Positions 1-8,910 of a stretch of 44,223 bases of DNA are shown one piece after another; the first letter of the stretch is position 1, and the number at the start of each line of letters is the position of its first letter. Source of the stretch: Clostridia bacterium (GTDB lineage Bacteria; Bacillota; Clostridia; TANB77; CAG-508); the NCBI GenBank assembly GCA_017536685.1, contig JAFXGW010000015.1, forward strand, positions 1 to 44,223, given 5' to 3'. A model generated the notes under the pieces. That model was not told where the DNA came from. It saw nothing but the letters and a program-made list of their open reading frames with translations, and made no database searches. The position numbers were made by a program, and so were the translations under genes.

Positions 1-38
1 ATATTTAAAATTATAAAATGTATAATATGGAGAAATAT

Positions 39-1151
39 ATGGAAACAAAAGAATTGGTTAAAAGTGAAGTTGAAGATTATGCTAAGTTTGATATTATAAG
101 ATATGCGCAAGTGTGGGAAGATGCAGAAATATTAATAGAAGGATTAAATATAAATGAAAACGACAATATATTATCAATAGCATCAGCCGGAGAAAATGCT
201 ATTAGTATGCTTATAAAGAACCCCAAAAAAGTATATGCAATAGATTTAAATTCAAATCAAATTGCATGTTCAGAGTTTAAAATTATTTGTTATAAGTACT
301 TAAATTATGAAGAATGTATGGAAGCAATAGGGGTTTTTGAAAGCGATAAAAGATTAATGCTTTATGAAAAAATTGAAAATAAATTATCAGAAAATACAAG
401 AAGATATTTTAATGAAAATAAAGAAATTATAAAAGAAGGAATAATTCATACTGGAAAGTTTGAAAAATATTTTCAATTATTTGGAAAGAAAGTTCTTCCA
501 ATGATACATAGTAAAAAGATAAGACAAGAATTATTAGAGAAAAAAACAAAAGAAGAAAGATATGAGTTTTACAATAAAAAGTGGAATAATATAAGATGGA
601 ATATGTTATTTAGAATATTTTTTTCGAGAACTGTTATGGGAAGGTTAGGAAGAGATAAAGCGTTTTTTAGATATGTGAATGTAAATGTTGCTGAACATAT
701 TTTAGAAAGAACGAAATATGCGATTACTGAGTTAGATACATCTGAAAACTCATATTTACATTACATTATAAATGGAAAGTACGAAAATATATTACCAATT
801 GCTTACAGAAAAGAAAATTTTGAAACTATAAAACAAAATATAGATAAAATAGAACTTTTATCAGAGTCAATAGAAACATTTATAGATAGAGAAGATGTTG
901 ATTATATTAGTAAATATAATTTAAGTGATATTTTTGAATATATGAGTGATGAACAAATGCACGAAATTGTAAATAAAATGTTTGAGAAATCTTCTTCTGG
1001 AGCAAGAATTGCATATTGGAATATGCTTGCAGATAAAAGAGCCTCTAAATATTTTGAAAATCTAGAATATAAAGAAAAATTATCCGAAGAATTATTAAAT
1101 AAAGATAAAGCATTTTTTTATAGTAAATTTATTGTAGAGGAGATAAAATAG
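39..1151 (+). CDS. BtaA-like (DUF3419) SAM-dependent 3-amino-3-carboxypropyl transferase
   Basis: A 370-residue protein of the DUF3419/BtaA family. BtaA moves the 3-amino-3-carboxypropyl group of S-adenosylmethionine onto the hydroxyl of diacylglycerol, the first step of betaine-lipid synthesis. The N-terminal block YAQVWEDAEIL followed by SIASAGENA and a nearby VYAIDLN is the family's SAM-binding region, and the C-terminal ARIAYWNMLADKR is also typical. I chose the ATG at 39 because GGAGA at 29-33 lies at correct spacing; ATGs at 18 and 27 in the same frame lack a site. It is the first visible gene of an operon with the downstream lipid-type genes, and its promoter lies outside the window. 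No BtaB methyltransferase follows, so the product need not be a betaine lipid. Family assignment is good; the acceptor is unknown. Confidence 0.8.
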   Translation: METKELVKSEVEDYAKFDIIRYAQVWEDAEILIEGLNINENDNILSIASAGENAISMLIKNPKKVYAIDLNSNQIACSEFKIICYKYLNYEECMEAIGVFESDKRLMLYEKIENKLSENTRRYFNENKEIIKEGIIHTGKFEKYFQLFGKKVLPMIHSKKIRQELLEKKTKEERYEFYNKKWNNIRWNMLFRIFFSRTVMGRLGRDKAFFRYVNVNVAEHILERTKYAITELDTSENSYLHYIINGKYENILPIAYRKENFETIKQNIDKIELLSESIETFIDREDVDYISKYNLSDIFEYMSDEQMHEIVNKMFEKSSSGARIAYWNMLADKRASKYFENLEYKEKLSEELLNKDKAFFYSKFIVEEIK

Positions 1152-2519
1152 ATGCTTGAATTTATAACTTGTATTGAATGGAAAAGTATATTATTGGTAG
1201 TCTTACTACTTATGACCTCGTTAGTTGTACTAAAATTATTTGAAAGAAAATTAAATTTAAATGCAGAGATAAAAAGAAAACTATTTCACATGTCTATGGG
1301 AGTGGTAATGCTTTTATTTCCTTATATATTTAATTCAATTATATCAGTTGGAACATTAGGGATAATAGCACTTGTAGTTTTATTTTGTTTGAAAAATACT
1401 AAATTAAAAAATAATTTGGGAACGATTTTGTATAGTGTAAATAGAGAATCTTTGGGGGAAGTGTTTTTTGTAATATCTGTATTTACTATATTTTACTTAT
1501 CTAAAGGAGACAAAATTCTGTATAGTATTCCAATTTTAGTACTTACATTTGCAGATAGTATAGCTGCACTTATTGGGAAAAATTATGCTAAAAAAAATTT
1601 AGCAGAACAAACAGAAGATGCTAAAAGTTTAGAAGGCAGTTTTATGTTTTTCATGGTAGCATTTATGGCAACTCTTGTACCTCTACTATTATTTACAACG
1701 GTTGGAAGAGAAGAAACTTTAATAATATCAACTATAATAGGATTTAATGTAGCATTGATAGAAATGATATCTCATACAGGGAACGATAATTTGCTTATAC
1801 CACTTACTACTTATGCATTTTTAGTAACACATATAAATTTAGATGTAGAAATATTAAGAGAGAATTTAATATTATTAGGTGCAATATTTGTTATTGTAAC
1901 ATTAATAAATAGAGTAAAGACTTTAAGTAAGTTAGCACTAGTTGAAGTTATAGTTGTTGGATATTTGACTATATCGTTGTATGGTATTTATGCAATAGTA
2001 CCACCACTTATGTTATTTTTAACTTGTATGAATATTCCAAGGCTAAAAGAAAATGAAAAAAATAATATATATGATTCTAGAATTATAGAGACTAATATTG
2101 TAATAGGAATTGCAATATGTGGTCTGGTAGCAATAACTGGATATAGAGCTGAATTTTTTATGGTATATGCATTAGCATATGCAATGCATCTTACAGTGAA
2201 TAGTTTTGTAAGATTTAAATATTTTTTTAATATATCAGAAGGGACTAATATATTTATATCATTTTTAAAAGGACTAATATTTGTATTTGTTCCAAGTTTA
2301 ATAGTTAACAAATTGATATTTGGTATAATTCCAAGTGTGTATATAACGATTATTATGATTTTTATATTGTTTATAAGTGCTATTATAATAAAAATACAAA
2401 AACGTAATGTAGAAACAGAAGAAATAACTGTGAAAAATGGATATATGCATACTCAAATTGTTTTGATATTATCAATGATAATGTACATAATTCAAACTTT
2501 AGAAGTTTTAATTGGATAA
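1152..2519 (+). CDS. CTP-dependent polyprenol/phytol/diacylglycerol kinase-like membrane protein (SEC59/DGK1/VTE5 type)
   Basis: A 455-residue integral membrane protein that begins directly after the stop of the preceding gene; GAGGAG at 1136-1141 serves as ribosome site. Its first half has the hallmarks of CTP-using lipid kinases (dolichol kinase SEC59, yeast DGK1, phytol kinase VTE5): KRKLFH at residues 41-46, ADSIAALIG at 134-142, KSLEGS at 158-163 and DNLLIP at 212-217. Such enzymes phosphorylate a lipid alcohol in the membrane. The second half, from about residue 230, is another block of hydrophobic helices that makes the protein about twice the length of a minimal VTE5 domain; its role is unknown. 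Placement next to a UbiA enzyme and a BtaA-like transferase suggests a prenol or lipid alcohol substrate. The exact substrate cannot be read from the sequence. Confidence 0.75.
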   Translation: MLEFITCIEWKSILLVVLLLMTSLVVLKLFERKLNLNAEIKRKLFHMSMGVVMLLFPYIFNSIISVGTLGIIALVVLFCLKNTKLKNNLGTILYSVNRESLGEVFFVISVFTIFYLSKGDKILYSIPILVLTFADSIAALIGKNYAKKNLAEQTEDAKSLEGSFMFFMVAFMATLVPLLLFTTVGREETLIISTIIGFNVALIEMISHTGNDNLLIPLTTYAFLVTHINLDVEILRENLILLGAIFVIVTLINRVKTLSKLALVEVIVVGYLTISLYGIYAIVPPLMLFLTCMNIPRLKENEKNNIYDSRIIETNIVIGIAICGLVAITGYRAEFFMVYALAYAMHLTVNSFVRFKYFFNISEGTNIFISFLKGLIFVFVPSLIVNKLIFGIIPSVYITIIMIFILFISAIIIKIQKRNVETEEITVKNGYMHTQIVLILSMIMYIIQTLEVLIG

Positions 2520-2535
2520 AAGGTAGGATATGTAA

Positions 2536-3456
2536 ATGGAAATAAAGATTATAGATGAAAAAAACATTAATGTTGTTATTATAAATGACAATAATGAAGA
2601 AGTTGCAAAAGCTACTTGCTTTATAGAAAACACTCCCAAAAAAGATGGACAAAATGTAGGGACAATTGGAGAAATTGAAATAAAAGATTATAAAGTAGCA
2701 AAAATATTGTTAGAAAAATGTGAAGAAATTTTAAAATCAAAGGGAATAACATATGTAGTTGCTCCAATGAATGGGAATTCATGGAAAAAATATAGAACAT
2801 TAAAAAAGTCAAGCAATGAATTACCTTTTATACTTGAAAATGTAGATCCAATTGAATTAAATCAAATATTATTGGATGAAAATTATAATGAAATCCATAC
2901 ATATACATCTACAAAGGGCGCATTAAACGATGCTTTTGATGGAGCTGTTTTAAAAACTATTGAAGAAAAAGTGAATAACGAAAAAATAGTGCTAAGAGAC
3001 TTTAGAAAATTTGATTATGAAGCTGATTTAAGAAAGATTTATAATATATCAATACAAAGTTTTGTAAGAAATCCATTGTATACACCTATATCTGAGGTTG
3101 AGTTTATAAAACAATATGAACCTTATATAAATATGATTGATGAAAATCTTATTTTAATTGCAGAAAAAGATGAGAAGGAAGTTGGATTTGTTTTTTGCAT
3201 TCCAAATTTTAATGAAATAAAAAATAAAGGAAATATAGAAAGTGTTATTTTAAAAACAATAGCAGTATTACCAGAATATCAAAACTTATCTCTTGGAAAT
3301 TTAATGTTAAATAAAATAGCTAAAATAGCAAAAAACAAGGGATATAAAGATTGGATTTATGCATTCATGTATAGTCACAATACATCTCAAAGGATGGCAA
3401 CTAGAAATAAAACTAAAGTAATAAGAGAATATGCATTATATGGAAAGGAAATATAA
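2536..3456 (+). CDS. Double GNAT-fold N-acetyltransferase
   Basis: A 306-residue cytoplasmic protein. The C-terminal half carries a GNAT acyl-CoA-binding motif in the form VLPEYQNLSLGNLML, followed by a helix and the late block HNTSQRMATRNKTKV. Here NLSLG replaces the usual Q/RxxGxG, so acyl-CoA binding may be altered. The N-terminal half (GTIGEIEIKDYKVAKILLEK, then VVAPMNGNSWKKYRTL) looks like a second, divergent GNAT domain as in YghO-like double GNAT proteins. It lies 16 bases after the kinase-like gene and 6 bases before the acyl ligase gene, so it is part of the same operon. An acetyl- or acyl-transfer step on an amine, for instance the amino group added by the BtaA-like enzyme, is a plausible inference but not shown. 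Confidence 0.75.
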   Translation: MEIKIIDEKNINVVIINDNNEEVAKATCFIENTPKKDGQNVGTIGEIEIKDYKVAKILLEKCEEILKSKGITYVVAPMNGNSWKKYRTLKKSSNELPFILENVDPIELNQILLDENYNEIHTYTSTKGALNDAFDGAVLKTIEEKVNNEKIVLRDFRKFDYEADLRKIYNISIQSFVRNPLYTPISEVEFIKQYEPYINMIDENLILIAEKDEKEVGFVFCIPNFNEIKNKGNIESVILKTIAVLPEYQNLSLGNLMLNKIAKIAKNKGYKDWIYAFMYSHNTSQRMATRNKTKVIREYALYGKEI

Positions 3457-3462
3457 AATAAT

Positions 3463-4947
3463 ATGAATAATTTGGCGTATAAATTAGTTCAGAATTGTGA
3501 AAAAATGCCAAACAAAATTTGTTTAATTGAAAAAAATCAAAAATACACATATAAAGAACTATACAATATTGTTGCTAATTTTAAAAACTATTTGCTAAAT
3601 TTGGGAATAAGAAAAGGTGATAAAGTATTAGTTTTAGTTCCGATGTCTGTAAATTTATATGCAACATTACTTTCTATTTGGGCAATTGGAGCAACTCCAT
3701 GTTTTATGGATGCTGGATTTATTAAATCTGGAATGAATAAAAATGACTTTAGTGACATTAATGCAATAGTTGGAATTACTAAATATATAATTTATTCTAA
3801 TATAAATAAGAATTTAAGAAACTTAAAAATAAAAGTAAATGTAAGTAAAGCGAAAACTATGAGCGATGCAACTTTAGAAGTGGAAGAAGTGGATAAAAAT
3901 GTATCTGCTATAATGACATATACCTCCGGGACAACAGGAAAACCAAAAATAACTTCTAGAACACATGAGTTTTTGATATCACAAGGAAAAATATTAGAAG
4001 AAACTTTAAATTATGACAATAATGATATTGAACTTTCAAGTATGCCAATATTTACATTATCAAATATATATATAGGAATCACAACTGTAATAACTGATGG
4101 CAATTATACTGACTTAGGGAAATCAAATCCAGAAAAAATAATAAAACAAATAAATTTAAATAAAATAAATAGAATAATGGCTGCGCCAGGAATTTTAACT
4201 GTAATTGTAGAATATTGCATAAAAAATAATATAAAATTTGAAAATGTAAAAAAAATATTAACAGGTGGCGGAGCTGTATTTGTAGATTTTATAGATAAAT
4301 TAAAAAAAGTATTTCCAAATTCTGTTATTACAACTATATATGGATCAACTGAAGCAGAACCAATTGCTGAATTTGAAATTAATAATGTTACAAATGATGA
4401 TTTAGAAAAAATAAAATCAGGACATGGGATTCTGGCTGGAAATATTGTTGGGGTTGATGATTGCAAACTTATACAAACAGGAATTTCAGTTATAGGAGAA
4501 TTGTCAAAAGAAGATTTTGATGCAATTTGTGTGGACTATGGAGAAATTGTAGTCACAGGAAAAAATGTGCTTAAAGGATATGTTGGAGAAGTTGGAGATA
4601 AGGAAAATAAATTTTCAGTAGATGGAATAAAATATCATAGAACTGGAGATTTAGGAACATTTGATAAAGATGGAAGACTATGGCTTAGAGGAAGAATAAA
4701 AGAACCATATTTTAATATTGAGGCTGCTTTACATGCTAAATTTGATATTGGAAAAACAGCAGTATTTGATAATGATGGAAAAATCATTTTAGTACTTGAA
4801 AACCAAAATATAAAAGAAAACTTAATAAGAAAAGAGATTGATTTTGCTAAAATTGATGAAATAAAATATGTGAAAAAAATACCAGTAGATAAAAGACATA
4901 GTACGAAAGTTGATTATAAAGAATTAAGAAAAATACTAGGAATATAA
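3463..4947 (+). CDS. AMP-forming acyl-CoA synthetase/ligase family (ANL), OleC-like
   Basis: A 494-residue adenylating enzyme. Visible ANL motifs in order are the P-loop YTSGTTGKPK (about residues 153-162), YGSTEAEP (about 293-300), YHRTGDLGTFDKDGRLWLRGR (from about 391) and a C-terminal IPVDKRHSTKVDY containing the likely A10 lysine. Enzymes of this class activate a carboxylic acid as an acyl-AMP and pass it to CoA or another acceptor. The YGSTEAEP block and the PVDxRHxxK ending recall OleC-type synthetases more than classical FadD, but this is by eye. No carrier-protein domain is fused and no carrier gene is adjacent. Within the operon it most likely supplies an activated acyl group, possibly to the neighbouring GNAT protein. 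Substrate unknown. Confidence 0.82.
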   Translation: MNNLAYKLVQNCEKMPNKICLIEKNQKYTYKELYNIVANFKNYLLNLGIRKGDKVLVLVPMSVNLYATLLSIWAIGATPCFMDAGFIKSGMNKNDFSDINAIVGITKYIIYSNINKNLRNLKIKVNVSKAKTMSDATLEVEEVDKNVSAIMTYTSGTTGKPKITSRTHEFLISQGKILEETLNYDNNDIELSSMPIFTLSNIYIGITTVITDGNYTDLGKSNPEKIIKQINLNKINRIMAAPGILTVIVEYCIKNNIKFENVKKILTGGGAVFVDFIDKLKKVFPNSVITTIYGSTEAEPIAEFEINNVTNDDLEKIKSGHGILAGNIVGVDDCKLIQTGISVIGELSKEDFDAICVDYGEIVVTGKNVLKGYVGEVGDKENKFSVDGIKYHRTGDLGTFDKDGRLWLRGRIKEPYFNIEAALHAKFDIGKTAVFDNDGKIILVLENQNIKENLIRKEIDFAKIDEIKYVKKIPVDKRHSTKVDYKELRKILGI

Positions 4948-4983
4948 ATTAAGCTATATGTAGTATTAGAAAAGAGGAAAAAA

Positions 4984-5877
4984 ATGAACCAAAAGACGAA
5001 GGAAAAAATAGGATTTTTTGAAAAATGGAATATATATCAAAAAGAAAGATTTCCAGTAATGGTTTATGGGCTTTATATTTTTTGTATTGTGTTTGCTATA
5101 TTTTGTTACGCAAATACTGTTTTTAACAATATGAATAGCATTAATTATTTTTTTATAATACCGATGTATATTTTTGCATTTTTGCAATTCTTAATGGTAA
5201 GAATTGTAGATGAATTTAAAGATTATGATGAAGACTCAAAATATAGACCATATAGACCAGTTCCAAGAGGATTAATTACTTTAAAAGAATTGAAAATATT
5301 ATTTTTAATATGCGTTTTCATTCAAATTGTTATTGTATTATTATTTAATAAACAAAACATGTTGTTACTATTTGGATTCTGGGGGTTTTTTGGATTATTT
5401 TGCAAAGATTTTTTTATTAAGAAATTTTTGGATAAGCATATTGTTTTAACAGTTGCGATAGACGAGCTTTTAGTTGTGTTTTTAGGTTTATATTTGTATA
5501 GTTTTATAGGAAAAATAAATTCACAAGTTATATTGATTTTACTTATGCTATATTTTGTTTCTTGGATAGTAGAAATTGCTAGAAAAGTAAGATGTAAAGA
5601 AGATGAAGAAAAGGGGGTTAAAACATATACTGCTGTTATAGGAATAGGAAAAACAATATTAATTTTATTTATATTAGAAACGATTTTAATGTTGTTGCAA
5701 ATAAAAAATTTAGGAATAAATTATTTAATATGGATAATTCCAGTATATGTAGTTACCAACATAATAAATGTTTTGTTTGTGAAATATAAAAATAAAAAAT
5801 ATGCAAAACTAGTAGAATTATTTGCGAATATATATATAGTAATAATATATTTAAGTATGGGATTATTATTGATATAA
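4984..5877 (+). CDS. UbiA-family prenyltransferase
   Basis: A 297-residue polytopic membrane protein with about eight hydrophobic helices. UbiA enzymes join a polyprenyl diphosphate to an acceptor using two Asp-rich loops that bind magnesium. The first loop is RIVDEFKDYDED (about residues 73-84), matching NDxxDxxxD except that Asn is replaced by Val. It is followed by RPVPRGLI, the usual conserved RPxPxG block. The second is ARKVRCKEDEEKGVKTY from about residue 199. The start has AAGAGGAA just upstream, and the next gene begins 13 bases after the stop. The context (lipid-alcohol kinase, BtaA-like transferase) suggests a membrane lipid or prenylated small molecule rather than quinone synthesis, since no quinone genes are nearby. 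Acceptor and chain length are unknown. Confidence 0.85.
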   Translation: MNQKTKEKIGFFEKWNIYQKERFPVMVYGLYIFCIVFAIFCYANTVFNNMNSINYFFIIPMYIFAFLQFLMVRIVDEFKDYDEDSKYRPYRPVPRGLITLKELKILFLICVFIQIVIVLLFNKQNMLLLFGFWGFFGLFCKDFFIKKFLDKHIVLTVAIDELLVVFLGLYLYSFIGKINSQVILILLMLYFVSWIVEIARKVRCKEDEEKGVKTYTAVIGIGKTILILFILETILMLLQIKNLGINYLIWIIPVYVVTNIINVLFVKYKNKKYAKLVELFANIYIVIIYLSMGLLLI

Positions 5878-5890
5878 AGGGGTTCAAAAT

Positions 5891-8425
5891 ATGAAATATA
5901 TAATAGAAAAAGAAGAACATAAATATGATCTTATGGGGGGCAAAGGAGCTGCACTTTCTAAAATTGGTATGACTATCGATAATATTCCAGATTGGTTTGT
6001 GGTTTCTTATGAAGGATTTAATATAGAAACAAAAGAATTTAATGAAGGCTTGATTGAAGAAGTAAATGAAAAAATTAAAAATTTTCCTGATGATACATTT
6101 TTTGCTGTAAGATCATCTGCTGCCAATGAAGACTCTAAAGAAAATTCTTTTGCTGGACAATTTGATACATTTTTATACGTAAAAAAGGAAGAAGTTATAG
6201 ATAGAATAAAAGATGTATATATGTCAGTATTTTCTGAGAGAATAGAAAGTTATAGAAATGAAAATAATATAACTGAAATATTAATTCCTTCTGTTGTTAT
6301 ACAAAAACAAATAAATTCAGAAAAAGCAGGAGTGGCATTTGGAGCAAATCCAGTAAATTCGAACATTAAAGAAGTTTTGATATCTGCAGTATATGGTTTA
6401 GGAAGTAGTTTAGTAGATGGTGTTGCAACATCAGATACATACATAGTAAAAAACGATCATATTTCAAAAGAAATTCCTTTAAAAGATTATTTGCACATAA
6501 GAGGTGAAGCAGGAAATATTAAGCAAGTTGAAATTGATGAAGAACGAAAAAACAAACAAGTTTTAACTGATGAAGAAATTTATGAAGTTACAAACTTAGT
6601 AAAAAAAGCAAGTGATTTTTTTGGTAGATATCAAGATATAGAATGGGCATTTGAAGATGGAAAACTTTATTTATTACAATCAAGACCGATTACAACTTTA
6701 GGAAAAAGGAAAAATGAAACGTCAAAAATAAATGTATTTGATAATAGTAATATAGTAGAAAGTTATGGTGGAATAACTACACCTCTTACATTTTCATTTA
6801 TTAGACTTGTTTATGAACATGTATATATTGAACTTTGTAAAATATTCAATGTGAAAAAAGAAAAAATAGAAATGAATTCACAAATGTTTAAAAATATGCT
6901 TGCATTAATTGATGGAAGAGTATATTACAATCTTTATGGATGGTATGGATTACTTTCAATGTTTCCGGGAATTGGGAACAATAAAAAATTTATGGAACAA
7001 ATGATGGGAGTAAAAGAATCGCTTCCCGATGATTTGTTTCCTGTTCCAGAAGCAACTTTTAAAGATAAAATCGAATTAATAAGTACGGGATGTGGATTAG
7101 CAAAAGGTTTTTTCAAAATTAGAGGAATGACGGAAAAATTTTATGAAAGATTAAATGACGCATTAGAAAAAAGAAATATAGAGAATATGGATTTATATGA
7201 ACTTCATGACTATTATTATGAACTAGAGAGCAAATTACTACATAAATGGGATGCACCATTAGTTAATGATTTTTTAGCAATGATTTTTTATGGTCAATTA
7301 AAGCAAAAATGTAGACAAATTTTTAAAGAAGATGGAGATATGATTCATAATGACCTTCTTTGCAATGAAGGCGGAATAATAAGTGCTGAACCAGCTAAAA
7401 GAATAAAAGAATTAGCAGAAATTGCTAAAGATAATGATGAGCTTATAGAACTTCTTCAAAATCCAAATGTATTATATATAAAAAAAGAATTACCTAAATA
7501 TTTAGAATTTAATCAAAAATTAAATGAATATTTAGATAAATTTTCAGACAGATGTCTTCAAGAATTAAAGCTAGAAACAGAAACATTAAAAGATAATCCA
7601 GTGAGTTTATATCACTCAATTTCAACATTTGCTATTAGAATGAAAAAATCAAAAATTGAGACTGTTGACTCTGAAAAAGCTAGAATAGAAGCAGAAAAGA
7701 AAGTAAAAAAATCTCTTAAAAATAAACCTATAGAGAAGGCTAAATTTAATTTTATATTAAGACAAGCTAGATTTACTGTTAAAAATAGAGAAAATTTGAG
7801 GTTTGAAAGAACTAGATTATTTGGAAGAGTAAGAGAAATATTTTTAAGAGTAGGATATATATTAACATCTATGAACGTTATAGCTGATAAAAGAGACATT
7901 TTCTATTTAGAAGTAGATGAGATTTTATACTATATAGATGGAAAATCAACAACCAATAATTTAAGAGAACTAATTGAGATAAGAAAAAAACAATATAACA
8001 AATACAAAGAAACCAATCCAGATGAAAGATTCTATTCTTATGGAGCAGTAAATATAGGAAATGATTTTAAAAGAGAAAATGTTAATACAACAAGTGAGAC
8101 AAAATCAGAATTAGAATTAAAAGGAATTGGTGCTTCGCCTGGAATTGTAAAAGGTAAAGTAAGAATAATAAAAAATCCTTCCAATGCTAAACTAGAGCAA
8201 GGTGAGATTTTAGTTGCAGAATATACAGACCCAGGTTGGATAATGTTGTTTCCAGCAGCGAGTGGTATTTTAGTTGAAAGAGGAAGTTTATTATCACATT
8301 CGGCGATAGTTTCTAGAGAACTAGGAATACCTGCGGTTGTAGGAATAACAGGACTATTATCAGTATTAAATGATGGTGATGAAGTAGAATTAAATGGCAC
8401 AACAGGAATTATAAGAAAAATTTAA
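5891..8425 (+). CDS. PEP-synthase/rifampicin-phosphotransferase-like dikinase
   Basis: An 844-residue phosphohistidine enzyme. The N-terminal ATP-grasp domain shows GGKGAALSK (16-24), AVRSSAANEDSKENSFAGQ, the VYGLGSSLVDGVATSD region and WAFEDGKLYLLQSRPIT. A central domain of roughly 450 residues has no motif I recognise. The C-terminal swivelling domain carries LLSHSAIVSRELGIPAV with the phosphate-carrying His803. The TIM-barrel domain that binds PEP/pyruvate in PpsA and PpdK is absent, so order and length resemble rifampicin phosphotransferase: ATP domain, substrate domain, His domain. Such enzymes split ATP into AMP and phosphate and put the beta-phosphate on a hydroxyl group. It is the last gene of the operon, 13 bases after UbiA, so its target may be the pathway product or an imported antibiotic. 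Automatic annotation as PEP synthase would probably be misleading. Confidence 0.8.
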   Translation: MKYIIEKEEHKYDLMGGKGAALSKIGMTIDNIPDWFVVSYEGFNIETKEFNEGLIEEVNEKIKNFPDDTFFAVRSSAANEDSKENSFAGQFDTFLYVKKEEVIDRIKDVYMSVFSERIESYRNENNITEILIPSVVIQKQINSEKAGVAFGANPVNSNIKEVLISAVYGLGSSLVDGVATSDTYIVKNDHISKEIPLKDYLHIRGEAGNIKQVEIDEERKNKQVLTDEEIYEVTNLVKKASDFFGRYQDIEWAFEDGKLYLLQSRPITTLGKRKNETSKINVFDNSNIVESYGGITTPLTFSFIRLVYEHVYIELCKIFNVKKEKIEMNSQMFKNMLALIDGRVYYNLYGWYGLLSMFPGIGNNKKFMEQMMGVKESLPDDLFPVPEATFKDKIELISTGCGLAKGFFKIRGMTEKFYERLNDALEKRNIENMDLYELHDYYYELESKLLHKWDAPLVNDFLAMIFYGQLKQKCRQIFKEDGDMIHNDLLCNEGGIISAEPAKRIKELAEIAKDNDELIELLQNPNVLYIKKELPKYLEFNQKLNEYLDKFSDRCLQELKLETETLKDNPVSLYHSISTFAIRMKKSKIETVDSEKARIEAEKKVKKSLKNKPIEKAKFNFILRQARFTVKNRENLRFERTRLFGRVREIFLRVGYILTSMNVIADKRDIFYLEVDEILYYIDGKSTTNNLRELIEIRKKQYNKYKETNPDERFYSYGAVNIGNDFKRENVNTTSETKSELELKGIGASPGIVKGKVRIIKNPSNAKLEQGEILVAEYTDPGWIMLFPAASGILVERGSLLSHSAIVSRELGIPAVVGITGLLSVLNDGDEVELNGTTGIIRKI

Positions 8426-8471
8426 AAATAATAATTTTTACAATTATGTACTTTAAAGTAAAATATTTTTG

Positions 8472-8503
8472 AAAAAACTAACAAATTAAATTGTTAGTTT
8501 TTT
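8472..8503. terminator. Bidirectional intrinsic terminator
   Basis: A perfect 13-bp inverted repeat (AAAAAACTAACAA at 8472-8484, TTGTTAGTTTTTT at 8491-8503) with a six-base loop. The flanking A and T runs give a U-tail in both directions, so it can end the six-gene operon on + and the DUF3006 gene on -. The stop codon of the latter (8494-8496) lies inside the right arm. Confidence 0.85.
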
Positions 8504-8808
8504 CTTTTGAATAAATTATTAACAAGAGTTTTTATTTCTTGCTTACGCATTTGGGTAGCTTCAATATCTATAACATAAATTCCATTTTTAAATTTTAAAA
8601 TAGAACCTTCTTCAATATTATCTGGTAATACTTCTATAGGAATATTAGTTATTTCGCCAGTTTTTATATTTTCACAAACAGCAAAATTTTCTTCAAATCT
8701 ATCTACGGAAAACGTAGCCTCTGTTTTTTCTAAGTAGTTTGTTAATTCAGAAGAAAAATTACTAAAATTAATATTTTTATTATTATCGTCATTGATTTCA
8801 AGAATCAT
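8494..8808 (-). CDS. DUF3006-domain protein
   Basis: A 104-residue protein on the minus strand. From about residue 33, SVDRFEENFAVCEN, then IPIEVLPDNIEEGSILKF and a C-terminal basic helix match the small DUF3006 family, whose pattern is VDRFEg.. Avle....... iP...LP...keGdvl. Members are widespread in Firmicutes and often sit beside metallo-beta-lactamase or ComEC-like genes; none is present here, and the function is unknown. The first 30 or so residues (acidic, Asn-rich) are an extension beyond the usual domain of about 70 residues. An AAAGGAGG ribosome site lies five bases before the ATG. It is transcribed alone, divergently from the thioredoxin-like gene. Confidence 0.8.
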   Translation of the reverse strand: MILEINDDNNKNINFSNFSSELTNYLEKTEATFSVDRFEENFAVCENIKTGEITNIPIEVLPDNIEEGSILKFKNGIYVIDIEATQMRKQEIKTLVNNLFKRKN

Positions 8809-8830
8809 AAAAACCTCCTTTGATATAATT

Positions 8831-8858
8831 AATATAGCATAAATTATTTATATTTACA
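8831..8858 (-). promoter_or_regulatory. Promoter of the DUF3006 gene
   Basis: Read on the minus strand: TTGTAA (8853-8858), 16 bases, then TATATT (8831-8836) preceded by TGC, an extended -10. It lies about 20 bases upstream of the start codon. Confidence 0.5.
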
Positions 8859-8910
8859 AATACTTGATTTATTGATAAAATACTAGAAAATAAAAAGAAA
8901 GGAAAAACAA

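Noticed and set aside
7612..8400. Minus-strand open frames within the dikinase gene
   Set aside because: They mirror the strong coding signal of the + strand gene and have no ribosome sites or family features.
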